A stretch of 14,830 bases of DNA, taken from positions 86,960 through 101,789 of the forward strand of contig QKYT01000412.1 of the NCBI GenBank assembly GCA_003550305.1, read 5' to 3'. The notes under the pieces were generated by a model. That model searched no databases. It was given only the letters and a program-made list of their open reading frames with translations, and was not told the origin of the DNA. Origin of the DNA: Glomus cerebriforme. Its lineage: Eukaryota; Glomeromycota; Glomeromycetes; Glomerales; Glomeraceae. Both the position numbers and the translations under genes were made by a program. Below, in pieces: positions 1 through 8,751 of this stretch (the stretch's first letter is position 1; each line of letters starts with the position of its first letter).

Positions 1-42
1 TAGCTCGAATATTATTTTGTTATCAATTAAATAAGCTATTAG

Positions 43-405
43 AAGAAATTTTCAATATTCGCTATTGAACCTCCATTATACGCTAAACTTTTAATGAAAC
101 ATACTCTTCCTTTAGCTTCTTTCACTTGAACATTTAACAGGTAATGTGTTGTATTTTTTAAAGGGAGGGGAAGAAAATTAATTTTTAATAACTTCTTTTT
201 TTTTCTGAATTTAAAATATAGGAGGGGCTGTAATTGTTTATGCAGCAACATCACCAGAATTGAAAACAAGAGTGTTTTATATATTAACAAATTATTATGT
301 CGAATTGACAAATCAAGTGATGATAGTTATAATGAAGATTTACAAAAATAGTGGTGGAATAGTAGTTGTGATTTAACTGGTTTAGAAGAGGAAAAGATGT
401 CATAA
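43..405 (+). pseudogene. Short-chain dehydrogenase/reductase, C-terminal remnant
   Basis: This is the 3' end of a short-chain dehydrogenase/reductase of the retinol-dehydrogenase/WWOX type; the N-terminal Rossmann part lies outside the window. Two exons are visible. The first is about 43-140, after a possible TATTAG acceptor, and includes the peptide PPLYAKLLMKHTLPLASFT. The intron is 141-221 (GTAATG...TATAG, 81 bases). The second exon opens with GGAVIVYAATSPEL, which matches the conserved GA-x-VYAATSPE segment near the C terminus of these enzymes. Its last part reads SDDSYNEDL then, after a stop, WWNSSCDLTGLEEEKMS, ending at TAA 403-405. The frame is broken by a one-base shift just before the first exon ends (SFT to EHLTG), another near base 322 and an in-frame TAG near 350. 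The family would be an NAD(P)-dependent oxidoreductase, but this copy cannot make a full enzyme. The family call is fairly firm; the exact substrate class is not. Confidence 0.72.
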
Positions 406-451
406 TATTGGATAGTTTTTCACAAAGAATTATATTTTATGTAAATTAAAT

Positions 452-538
452 ATGGCGTGAACATTTTTTCTAAATACTTTTGCACTTAAAAATATATATA
501 TATATATTATATACCTTCTAAAAGTTAGTGAACGCCAT
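452..538. repeat. Imperfect inverted repeat around an AT microsatellite
   Basis: ATGGCGT at 452-458 is matched by its complement ACGCCAT at 532-538. Weaker pairing continues inward through T-rich and A-rich arms to an (AT)n tract at about 492-513. This looks like a small fold-back or a MITE remnant. I cannot define outer ends or a target-site duplication. Confidence 0.35.
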
Positions 539-819
539 TCCAAATAGTTTTTATTAAATTCTAAAATGATCAAAAATATGGAAGCATGTACAGTAGTTTA
601 CCTTACATCGAGTATGCTCCAAATATTTTGCAAACAATATAAATTAGCCAAACAATTTTTACTTTGTCAAAATATGTAATTTATACTGCTTTTATTTTTG
701 ACAAGAAATGTGTCCTACTGGACCGATAAGGTCCCTGGGTCAATTTCTACAACAATAATTCAATATTTACTTAAAAAGGACTGGAGAAAAGAAATAGAAA
801 TTGAAAATCGAAAAAGGTG

Positions 820-917
820 ACAAAATGAAAAAATCAATGGATGAAATGAAAAGAAAAGTTAGACGAAATGATGGACAAAATGAAGAGATCAATCGATGAA
901 ATGAAAAAAAAATTAAC
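820..917. repeat. Two-copy tandem repeat, 55-base period
   Basis: ACAAAATGAA begins at 820 and again at 875. The two copies (820-862 and 875-917) agree at most positions, including ATCAAT and GATGAAATGAAAA. Read as protein, each gives a Met/Lys/Glu-rich stretch (KKSMDEMKRK and KRSIDEMKKK), like part of a coiled coil. The two copies are in different frames and are closed by stops, so no gene is called. Confidence 0.6.
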
Positions 918-2403
918 CAAAGGATGAAAAGTAGCTTTTTTTTGCCGGACGCTTTTTTTTTCTAGAATAAATAGACTTCTTTTGTAATTTACTTGGTTCT
1001 AATTACTATAAAAGTGTCACATAATCATTCTAAAATATTTTTTAGAATCAATTAATTTTAATTAACTTTATAAATTTAATTTTGAAGACCAAATCCATTT
1101 ACTATATTGCTTCATTTTTATTAAATTCGCCTGGTTTTACTAGTAACTGGACAAGTAGGGCCATTTTGTATTTGATCTTAAGTAAAGTTTAGAAAATTTA
1201 ATTAATAATATTTTATAGATTTAAAAAATATTTTTCACGCATATTCGTATGATGAAATACTTGTTTATTTATTTTTCTCTCTGATTCAGTATTAAATAAA
1301 AATTTTTTATTATTCGATAAAAAGACTAAAAAGTGAAAACTAAAAAAAAAATGAAACACGTTACACAGTTTAAGAATAAATTTATTTGATTAACATTGTT
1401 TCAGGGATTTATGAAAAGTGTTTAAATACAATTTTTACGCGATTCATTATCCTTTTTTCTTGTTTGACAGAATCTACAAAATCTGAAACAATCCAAATCT
1501 GGGAATTTTTTACTTGTAAAGATCTATAAAAAAAATAGTTTTATAAAATAACAATATAAGTATGATACTTACCATTTGTTTTTTTGAAACCATTTGATAA
1601 TTTATATTATATGATTCCTGTAATAGATTTATATATCTGAAAGTTTTTCTAATAAATATTTCTTTGGTGATTTTACATTAATTTCTGCTTCATGTGAAAT
1701 TTTACAAATATGATCATCCTCATAAACAAATTTCAACGCTTATAATTTTCTTTCAGAATATATTAAAAGAAAGATCTGTTTTTAAATATTAGGAATTCTG
1801 AAAAGACTCCAAAAGAAAGCGCAAGGCTGCCACGCTTTTCAGGAAAACGATTGATAATTTGATAGGCAACTTCGATATACAGTATAATGTTTATGGAGTT
1901 CCTAAAAATGTAAAATGTTGCAAGTTTGTGGTTATTGTATTCAATNTATTATAGATATTATAGTTATTGGGTGGGTGGTATTATATCGGACTCAATAATG
2001 ACTCAATAGCTTTGTTATTGTATCAGTCTTTAGAAATTATGCGGAGAATCAAAAACATAGATATTTTGCAACATATCTGGTTTTAATTTCACAGTCACTA
2101 ATAGTCTGATTAATAATGTAATTAAACTCTAGTAAGAACGCGTCATGCTTTTCATATGTAATTACGTGTTACTGTAGTTGTTTTGATATAACATCGCCTC
2201 AGGTTTGAGTCATGCTTTATGATCAAATTAGTTTACATCATTTGATCATCNTAATTTGTAGTCACTAAGTATTTTTAAAAATTCTATAAATATAATAAAT
2301 ATACCCACTTTTTGCTTTAATTTTTCTCATTTCTTACGGTCTATATTCCCATCCTTTTTTTTCCCTTCATTCCTTAAATTTTTTTACCTCTTTTACCTCT
2401 TTT

Positions 2404-2985
2404 ATAATAAAGAAACCGCTCGTCGCAGTTGGAGTGTTCTATGGGTTGCTGACTACTGGTAGGTTAGTCAGTCTATCCTTGGCTATCTTCTAGGATAGGT
2501 ATAATTTGTATTTTGTGTATAGTGAAATTTTTAGACGAAGAAACACCCTCTTGAGATTTGTTTGAAAAAGTAGCCTTGTCCATAGAGAAGTCCTTAAGTA
2601 ATTAGATCTAGGCTGTATGTAGACGGAATAGTTTCTAGTGAAAATGAGGGACTCCACATGTGATAGATGTTGCACNTAACCATCTGCGACAAGCNTATCC
2701 CCTTTTCTTATAAAAAANCATTTTCTGCGCTGCATTTTTGATCTTGCAGTGTTGTTTGATTTGTTGTGTTTTTGTTGTTTGTCGTATTATTTCAATTTTT
2801 CTTACAACTTTTTTTGCTTTTCTCTAATAGGTTACCATTTCGATATTGAAGCTTTATGTTGTATGACTTTAGTTATTTTTGATTATGACAGTGATGAGAT
2901 AAAAGATGANCTACGCTCATTATACTTTCTGAGTCATAATCGAAATAATTTTATTGTTAAACAATTATCAAAGATTCAATGACGT
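2404..2985. repeat. GC-richer, N-bearing repeat fragment
   Basis: Base composition rises noticeably above the surroundings from about 2410 to 2740, and four ambiguous bases cluster at 2676-2910. That pattern suggests a multicopy sequence whose copies were merged in assembly. On the - strand, 2490-2735 is open for 81 residues. A second - frame has an ATG peptide beginning MDKATFSNKSQEGVSSSK. On the + strand, 2749-2982 is open for 77 residues and follows an acceptor-like CTAATAG at about 2824-2830, giving a tail that includes YHFDIEALCCMTLVIFDYD and ends VKQLSKIQ. None shows a domain I recognise. It may be a fragment of a retroelement or of a dispersed hypothetical gene. Confidence 0.35.
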
Positions 2986-3508
2986 GCAATAATTTTTTCT
3001 ATTTCAATAAATATTTCAGCAAAGAAAAAAGAGAAACGTGACGTTCATGTGCAGAGAATGCTAACATTTTCGAGGAAATCAAATTTAAAATCGAACATTG
3101 AATTACTGTATAATCAAATTTATGTATTCAATATAAATAGATAAATAATGTATAAAAATTAGTTTTTTGATACTGTGACCAATTACAAACTGATTTTATT
3201 TATGTAAAAACGAAGTCTACATGTACTCTATATTCAGTGTTGGACAACAAATATATATAAAAATAATGAATAAAAAATGTTATAAATAATAAAAAATAAT
3301 TTAAAGAAGTCATTTGATCGTTTGAATTGTAAGCATTGAGGAACATAAATGATTTTTCATATTTTAATATATCAAAGTGTTTTATGGCAAATCAAATTGT
3401 AACAATTTAATTTATCCTACTGTACTCATGTTGTGCCTACAATTGATAATTTGTATAAAGAATTTTAGCTCCTATAAAATAGTTAAACATCAAAAATTAA
3501 GTAATACT
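2986..3508. other. AT-rich stretch with no visible gene
   Basis: The sequence is low-complexity and AT-rich, with stops in all frames. I see no RNA gene, no clear repeat boundary and no coding signal. Confidence 0.5.
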
Positions 3509-4157
3509 TACCGTATTTTGCTGTTATAAAGCACCCCCCAAAATTAAGCACCCCTGCATTTTAAATAGTATCTAAAATAAGCACCCTATAAAGTTTCGAT
3601 ACACATTTATAAAAAATTGGAATGTAACGAATGTAGCGCAAATGATGTAAACAATTATTTTATTTATTTATTAAAAGTGGCATAGTAGCGAAAGCCTTAT
3701 TTATTTAATCCCAATAATCCTTTTCGCCAAAATCAACGAACTCACTATTATGCATGGAAAGATTTAACTCAATCTCAAAAAAAGGATCATCTTCTAAGGT
3801 GTTCGTTTTGAAACTATAAAGAATAATAAACTGCAATTAATACGCAAACAATACAAAATAAACATACATTAAGAAAAAATTGCAGCTAGTTTAGCTTGTT
3901 TGCGTATAGTAGCCTGTTTAACTTGTTTAACTTGTCTTCGTTTAACAGTTTTTTTAACCATATTTTTTTGTAAAACATGAATGAAACAGGTTACGCATAT
4001 GACTCACGTTACGAGGAGCACATGAGGATTATTATATCATCATTTGTTGCACAAAAGCAACTAGACGATCATTGTGATTATTGGCACAGTTAAAAAGTAC
4101 CGAAACTAAGCACTCCTATAACAAAAAAAGGGTGCTTAATTACCGCAAAATATGGTA
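3509..4157. mobile_element. Non-autonomous DNA transposon with 28-base TIRs
   Basis: The left end 3509-3536 and the reverse complement of the right end 4130-4157 match at 24 of 28 positions; both start TACC(G/A)TATTTTGC and finish AAGCACCC. The outer bases allow two readings. One is a TA target duplication, as in Tc1/mariner/pogo elements. The other is a 4-base ACTT duplication (3506-3509 and 4157-4160). Subterminal GCACCC copies recur at 3531, 3548 and 3581, like transposase-binding repeats. The roughly 645-base interior has no full transposase. On the - strand it has a 30-residue basic peptide (3869-3961, starting MVKKTVKRRQ) and an acidic 35-residue tail (3705-3813, ending EKDYWD) behind a TTATAG acceptor. 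These could be the two ends of a deleted transposase. Pogo-like is a guess; the TIR structure is solid. Confidence 0.8.
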
Positions 4158-4825
4158 CTTTGTGATGTAATGTCAATCACTTCTACAGAATTATTATTAA
4201 TATTATCATATTTTGGAAGATCTTTTGAAAATGGATTAAGTAATCGAGATGTATAAATAGCTTGTGGATGAGTGGTTAATCGCTCATTCTCATCAGATAA
4301 AGAGAGATGTGATTTTCTACATTCTTCTGCTTTTTTGAACTGTTTTTCAATTTCATGATGACGATGTTCTTTTTTAATTTTTAAAATTCTTTTAAAAGAT
4401 AGTATCATACTTATATGAACAAAAGAATAAGTCAATCAATTCAAGAATTTCAGCTGCTTTTGGTCTATTGTTTGGATCTGAATCCCAACACCTTTTCATT
4501 AAATCAATATAACATTTTGGTGCTTCTGACTCACTTATTTTTGGTCTAATTCCATTACATATATTTAATACTAGAATTTCATCATGTGCACAATTGGAAA
4601 AAGGTTGTCTCCCAGTTGCCACAAAATACATAATCATACCAAAATTATATATATCTGCTGCTTGAGTATAAGATTTTCCTTTTAACACCTCTGGAGCTAC
4701 ATAAGGCATACTCTATAAACATTATTTTGATTGATATCATTAATCTTTCCACATAATCCCATATCTGAAATATATATATTATTATCATTAATAAAATTTA
4801 CATTAAGAATATTTAACAATTTCAT
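4136..4825 (-). pseudogene. Protein kinase (TKL-like), truncated and frameshifted
   Basis: This is the C-lobe of a serine/threonine or tyrosine-like protein kinase of the type expanded in Rhizophagus. Reading on the - strand, 4825-4712 contains NNIYISDMGLCG, the DFG-equivalent DMG. After a one-base loss, 4709-4392 begins MPYVAPEVLKG, the APE motif. It continues with DIYNFGMIMY (helix F), a GRQPF segment and CWDSDPNNRP, the CW-x6-RP signature of the TKL and tyrosine-kinase groups. A second frameshift at about 4392-4435 leads into the family tail, EIEKQFKKAEECRKSHLSL then HPQAIYTSRLLNPF. The glycine loop, the ATP-binding lysine and the HRD catalytic loop are absent upstream, so the copy cannot be catalytic. 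Its final six codons and stop lie inside the transposon's terminal repeat. It shares strand with the BTB gene and the other kinase relic. Kinase identity is firm. Confidence 0.88.
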
Positions 4826-5863
4826 CTTCTACTTTAGCTTGTTATTAAGGTATTATTTGGCAGGTTGATGTATTTCTATAGTCTTAGATTAGTTATTATT
4901 ACTAGATAGACAATATATAGTTTACTCCCAACATGTAATAAAAATTCTATTTTTCAAAAATAAATTTTATTTTGAAATCGTTAAAAAAAAAAGTTGTATT
5001 TTATTGATTAGAAAATCATTTTGATTTTTTTTTTTAAATTTTATTTATAATGTATGTTGTACTTGTAATAACTTAACTTTTAGATACAAAAGATCTTATA
5101 TTAAAAATTTGGCATGAAATTTAATGAAACCCAATACAAATTTCATAAATTGGATTAATTTACTAAGTATATATCCTAGATTTAATAAATTGACTATGCT
5201 GTGAATTTATAGACTATCAATTTTTTTATTTCGAATTAATTTTATTTTGCTATTATTTCTTTATTTGATTCCTTTCTATCATCAAAGAAATTCGCGTGAT
5301 AATGTAATAAATATTTTTACTCAAAATATTTGTAAATAGTTTAATATTTAAATATTGTATTTTTAAAAAGAAACGTGTTTTACGAATGAGTTGCGCCATG
5401 CAAAATAATAAAATCTGATTATTCAGACATTGACTCTGTACAAAATTTTGAAGTTTAAAGAATCAATCATTTTCCAATTTTATTTGACATCCAATATGAT
5501 TTATTTTTAATTAAAAAGTATAAATATAGAATTAATTCGTTCATTGATGGAATTTAAATTTTAATGATTTCTGTAGTATCATTTCTTCTAAAGAAAGTTT
5601 CGCTCCATAAGTAAATAAAATGCTGAGATACTGTACAGTATTTATTAAAAATAACGTAATTCATAATTTAATGTTTATTATTTTAAAAAAGTTCACAACT
5701 AATTTAATACGCGTCAATGAATATACTTAAAATATATTGAATTTTGTAAATTTTTGCAAATAACGTGAATAAATTTCGTTAAATGAGCAATATACGCGTT
5801 TAATGTAGGATAATTATTAAAAAGTATCACAATATCATTTTTATTTGGTAATTCAGACTTTTT
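4826..5863. other. AT-rich intergenic stretch
   Basis: About one kilobase with no open frame that looks like a gene on either strand. I looked for the missing N-lobe of the adjacent kinase relic on the - strand (HRD loop, VAIK-type lysine) and did not find it. Long T and A runs dominate. Confidence 0.5.
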
Positions 5864-5869
5864 TTTATT
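5864..5869 (-). terminator. Possible AATAAA polyadenylation signal of the BTB-TLDc gene
   Basis: AATAAA on the - strand lies 56 bases beyond the BTB gene's stop codon. In sequence this AT-rich the hexamer is common, so this is only a plausible site. Confidence 0.3.
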
Positions 5870-5924
5870 TATACAGAAAAAAAATAAAAATAAAATAAAA
5901 AATAAATGTTTCGATCCTTGTTAT

Positions 5925-7432
5925 TCAAACATCAATTCTACAAATGTTAAATACTTCAAATTCTTCTACATCAAAATAATGTTGGTTATTGTTTTCTATT
6001 ATCGGTTTATCATAAGAATTTTTTTTGCAACGAATTACTAATTCGCCAAAATTGTCGAATAAACTCAGGTCACTCTCACCAAATGATGGACCTACATTTC
6101 CATTATATATAGCATATTGTTCATTCTCTACATAACTTAAAACATAATTTTCAATACTATCACTATTCTTAAATGAGAATATAAAACTATCTTTGGTAAT
6201 TTTGTAATTATCACCTTTTTCCCATGCAATCGGATTGTATCCTCCAAGAATTTCACTCCTATTTTTCAATCTAATAATTGTTACTGTATGAGATTGACCA
6301 TCACAAATTTTATGAAATTGTTTAGAATTATCAGAATTATTAGATTTACGATGAAGTAATTTGAATTCGTATGAATTTTTCATTTTGTCTGTAATTTTTA
6401 ATTTATCAATCCATTTTGAGATTAATTCAGCATGTTGAATTGTAATAATTTTTGAATCAATATTCTGATTACTAATTTCTTTGATTATTTGTGATTCTGA
6501 TTTTTTATTTGGTTTATAATCATTATCCAAAAATAATTCAACCAAATTTTTACGTAACTCTCTTGGTATAACCTTTTTATATGGATATACTTTTCTCAAA
6601 AATTCTTTAGAAGTAAATTCCATAAATTTAATAAAAGGAATACATTGTTGTAAAGTATTCTTTAAAGAATTAAAATCATCATTTGAATAATTTGAAGGAT
6701 CTGAAGAAAGTTCCGGATTTTTAGCAATACCCCATTTAAGTACATGTTCCCAAACTTGAACTTCACTCATTTGAAGATTATCATGTTGAAGAAGAGAAAT
6801 CAAAGATTTTTCTGGAATTGAAGTAAAATTGGAAGAATTAAAGATTTTTTCTGGTTGTTTAGAAATTAATTCTGTACAAAATTTTTGAAGTTCCAAGAAA
6901 GAATTATTCTCAAAACTTGTTTGATAAATCAAACTAAAATTTTGTTCCATCCAGTTTGTTTTGTTTTTAATCAAAAATGATTGTAAATAAGGAATTAATT
7001 CTTGAAGACTTAATTCATTGGCAGCAAACAAGATTTTAATAATATCTGGAGTATCATATTCTACCAAAGAAATTCTTCCACCATAAATATACCTAAAATA
7101 ATAAATACATCGATAAATAAAATTAAATTTTTTTAAACAAATTAATAATTTTAAAAATAAATTAAAGATTTTTACCTTAAAATTATTTGAAAAATCTCTG
7201 GTGAAATATTTGGTAATTTAATATGTGATAAAGTTCCATCATTTTTCTTTTTATTAGTTGACAAAATTCTTCGCAAGTAAGAAGAACGATAATTTAAAAT
7301 AACTATATGAGCACGAAATATTTTTACATGAGGGTCATTCCCGACTTCAATTGTGATGTCATAATATTCGTCATCATCCAAAATTTCAAGTAAATTTTGA
7401 GATAATTTTGGTAAAAATTTATTATCATCCAT
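5925..7432 (-). CDS. BTB-BACK-TLDc domain protein, two exons, 474 aa
   Basis: The protein joins a BTB domain (about residues 20-129, with DDEYYDITIEVG and the YIYGGRISL segment), a BACK domain (about 133-240, with NFSLIYQTSFENNSFLELQK) and a TLDc domain (about 299-470, with RSEILGGYNPIAW and a DSFIFSF segment). Exon 1 is 7176-7432 and exon 2 is 5925-7092. The 83-base intron 7093-7175 has GTAAA at the donor and TTTTAG at the acceptor. It splits an arginine codon at residue 86, and splicing restores the conserved FQIILRYIYGG join. The ATG at 7430-7432 precedes a typical family start, and the frame is intact to TGA, so the copy looks functional. BTB-BACK proteins usually dimerise and act as CUL3 ubiquitin-ligase adaptors, and TLDc domains are linked to oxidative-stress protection and V-ATPase regulation. 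A role here is inference. No signal peptide or membrane segment is visible, so a cytosolic or nuclear protein is expected. Confidence 0.95.
7093..7175 (-). other. Intron of the BTB-TLDc gene
   Basis: The donor is AAG|GTAAAA and the acceptor is TTTTAG|GTATAT, in phase 2 (two bases of the arginine codon in exon 1, one in exon 2). Removing it joins the two reading frames exactly and rebuilds a motif conserved in the family. The first exon's frame would run only one codon further before a stop if it were retained. Confidence 0.92.
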
Positions 7433-7496
7433 TTTTAATTTCTTGATATATTAACTAAGGAATAAAAAAGAAAAAAGAATTAATTTTGCAAATCAA

Positions 7497-7583
7497 CACG
7501 TGGATAAACCTTATATATAGTATGGCATGCCATACTGGACAAACAGATCTTCTGGAGTAAGCAGATCTTTTGTCGGACACGTG
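7497..7583 (-). promoter_or_regulatory. Promoter-like region of the BTB-TLDc gene
   Basis: Several elements sit within 90 bases upstream of the ATG region. A TATA-type run TATATATAA on the - strand (7511-7519) lies 79 bases before the start codon. It abuts a perfect 18-base palindrome, AGTATGGCATGCCATACT (7519-7536). A repeated CAGATCTT-x-TG occurs at 7544-7554 and 7562-7572, 18 bases apart. CACGTG (E-box) occurs at 7497-7502 and at 7578-7583. The motifs are exact; their promoter role is inferred from position. Confidence 0.5.
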
Positions 7584-7793
7584 TTAAAAATACTACTTTA
7601 TGAATAAAGAATTATTAGTGACTTTTAAAATTTAATTTTTAACCATACAACTTTCTAATTATATAATTCGGAAATAAAACAAAATTAATAAAAGATTTTG
7701 AAACATAATTACATAATTTTTTTTATAACAAAAAACCATTTTGTTATATGATTATCACTCGTTATTGTTTCACAATCATCGTTTTATCCATAA

Positions 7794-8339
7794 TTATAAT
7801 TGATCTTGTGCTAAAATTTCATTCAATTTAGTCAAATAATCAATTCTTCTGATTGTATAACAAGATTTTGGATGATAGATAATTTCTGGTTCATATTCTA
7901 TAAGTTAACAAAATAAACCAATAAATAAAATAAATAAATAAATGAATGGATTTAATTACCAGAAATAGGCATTCTCTTTTCTTCATTTTAATCAGATTTT
8001 TTTCACCATTTATTAAAAATATTCTTAATTCAGTAGCAATTGCTTTGGCTTTTTTTCAGGGTCATTATCCCAACATTCAACGTATTCAGGCATAGTTCCT
8101 TCTATAATTTCTGGTCTAATACCTTTGCAAATATTTAAGGAAAGATGACAATCATGAGGAGCATTATGAAATGCTGGAACTCCTGATGTCATCTCTCACA
8201 TAATAATTCCAAAACGACATATATCGGCAGCTTTTGTATATGGATTACCACGTAAAACTTCTGGTGCTATATAAGGAAGAATTTCATATTTTACATTACT
8301 AAATTGATTAACTGGTCTACATAATCCAAGATCGCTGAA
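7794..8339 (-). pseudogene. Protein kinase C-lobe remnant with last intron and exon
   Basis: The - strand reads FSDLGLCRPVN (DFG-equivalent DLG), then LPYIAPEVLRGNPYTKAADI (APE motif and helix F), then FHNAPHDCHLSLNICKGIRP and CWDNDPEKKP. The frame carries TGA at 8196-8198, where the family has tryptophan (IIM-W-EMTSG). A few residues are missing before CWDND (the usual MKK step), and there is a one-base shift after KKP. The 62-base intron 7898-7959 (G|GTAATT...TTATAG) joins MPIS to EYEPEIIYHP, and the last exon ends NEILAQDQL, TAA at 7794-7796. That tail is the typical end of Rhizophagus kinase paralogues. Homology stops sharply near 8339, so the N-lobe and catalytic loop are gone. It cannot encode an active kinase. 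It is on the same strand as the BTB gene and the 4136-4825 relic, but the tail types differ, so the two relics come from different paralogues. Confidence 0.87.
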
Positions 8340-8353
8340 CTTTTCTTTGTTTT

Positions 8354-8640
8354 AAACGCCTTGGGACTTCTTTTTTCAGGTATGAATTTTGTGGTGGGAG
8401 TCAATTTTTTTTTATTAACTATCTTTATTTTCATTTTTTTTTAATTTAGAAACGTGTGCTTTAGAACTTCACATTGAAACTTTTAGGTACGAGTTTTGTG
8501 GGTGGAAGACTTTTTTTATAATTAATTTCTTTTTTTATTATTTAGATACTAAGACTTTTTAGAGACGCTTCAGGACTTCTCTTTTGGACTTTCAGGTATG
8601 ATTTTGTGAGAGGAAGTCATTTTTTTATTAACTATTGTTG
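8354..8640 (+). repeat. Three degenerate repeat units of about 100 bases
   Basis: Units start near 8354, 8451 and 8563. Each has an ACGC/ACGTG start, a GGACTTC- or GAACTTC-like middle, then TTTCAGGTATGA or a close variant, TTTTGTG, a purine-rich GGAAGTC-like segment and a T-rich tail; units one and three end ATTAACTAT. In the + direction all three can be read as FRYEF or FRYDF followed by a basic, Phe-rich stretch, although frames shift between units. From memory, similar peptides occur in many predicted Rhizophagus proteins, which would make this a high-copy dispersed repeat; that was not checked. It abuts the broken edge of the kinase relic. Confidence 0.6.
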
Positions 8641-8751
8641 CTTTTACTTAAGAGACCTGTAATTTCAAACCTATCTGTAGCCTAAAATAAAAGCAAGAAA
8701 ATGAAAGTGAAAAATCAAAATAAAATAAAATGTTTAAACTCATCCTGCTTT

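Larger units (their letters stand above)
406..2403. other. Gene-free AT-rich stretch with small repeats
   Basis: I see no supportable gene here. The stretch contains an AT microsatellite inside an inverted-repeat structure (452-538), a 55-base tandem duplication (820-917), and many A/T homopolymer runs. A short open segment around 1790-1855 reads KTPKESARLPRFSGKR but has no recognisable family, start or splice context. Ambiguous bases occur at 1946 and 2251. Confidence 0.5.

Noticed and set aside
39..311. 90-residue open frame on the - strand
   Set aside because: It is antisense to the SDR remnant and spans that gene's intron; composition and lack of an ATG-like context mark it as a shadow.
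720..740. GGACC-GATAA-GGTCC hairpin, considered as part of a tRNA
   Set aside because: The flanks do not fold into acceptor, D and anticodon arms; only this one stem is present.
709..1165. Possible TIRs of another MITE (AAATGTGTCCTACTGGACC against the complement near 1140-1165)
   Set aside because: About 15 of 19 positions can be aligned only by adding gaps, and neither outer edges nor a target duplication can be defined.
3531..3586. AAGCACCC repeats as a CRISPR-like or telomeric array
   Set aside because: Only three irregularly spaced short copies occur and they lie just inside a transposon TIR, so subterminal transposon repeats explain them.
7921..7945. AATAAATAAAATAAATAAATAAATG tract as a regulatory repeat or cluster of polyadenylation signals
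   Set aside because: It lies inside the intron 7898-7959 of the kinase relic and is a simple AT-rich repeat.
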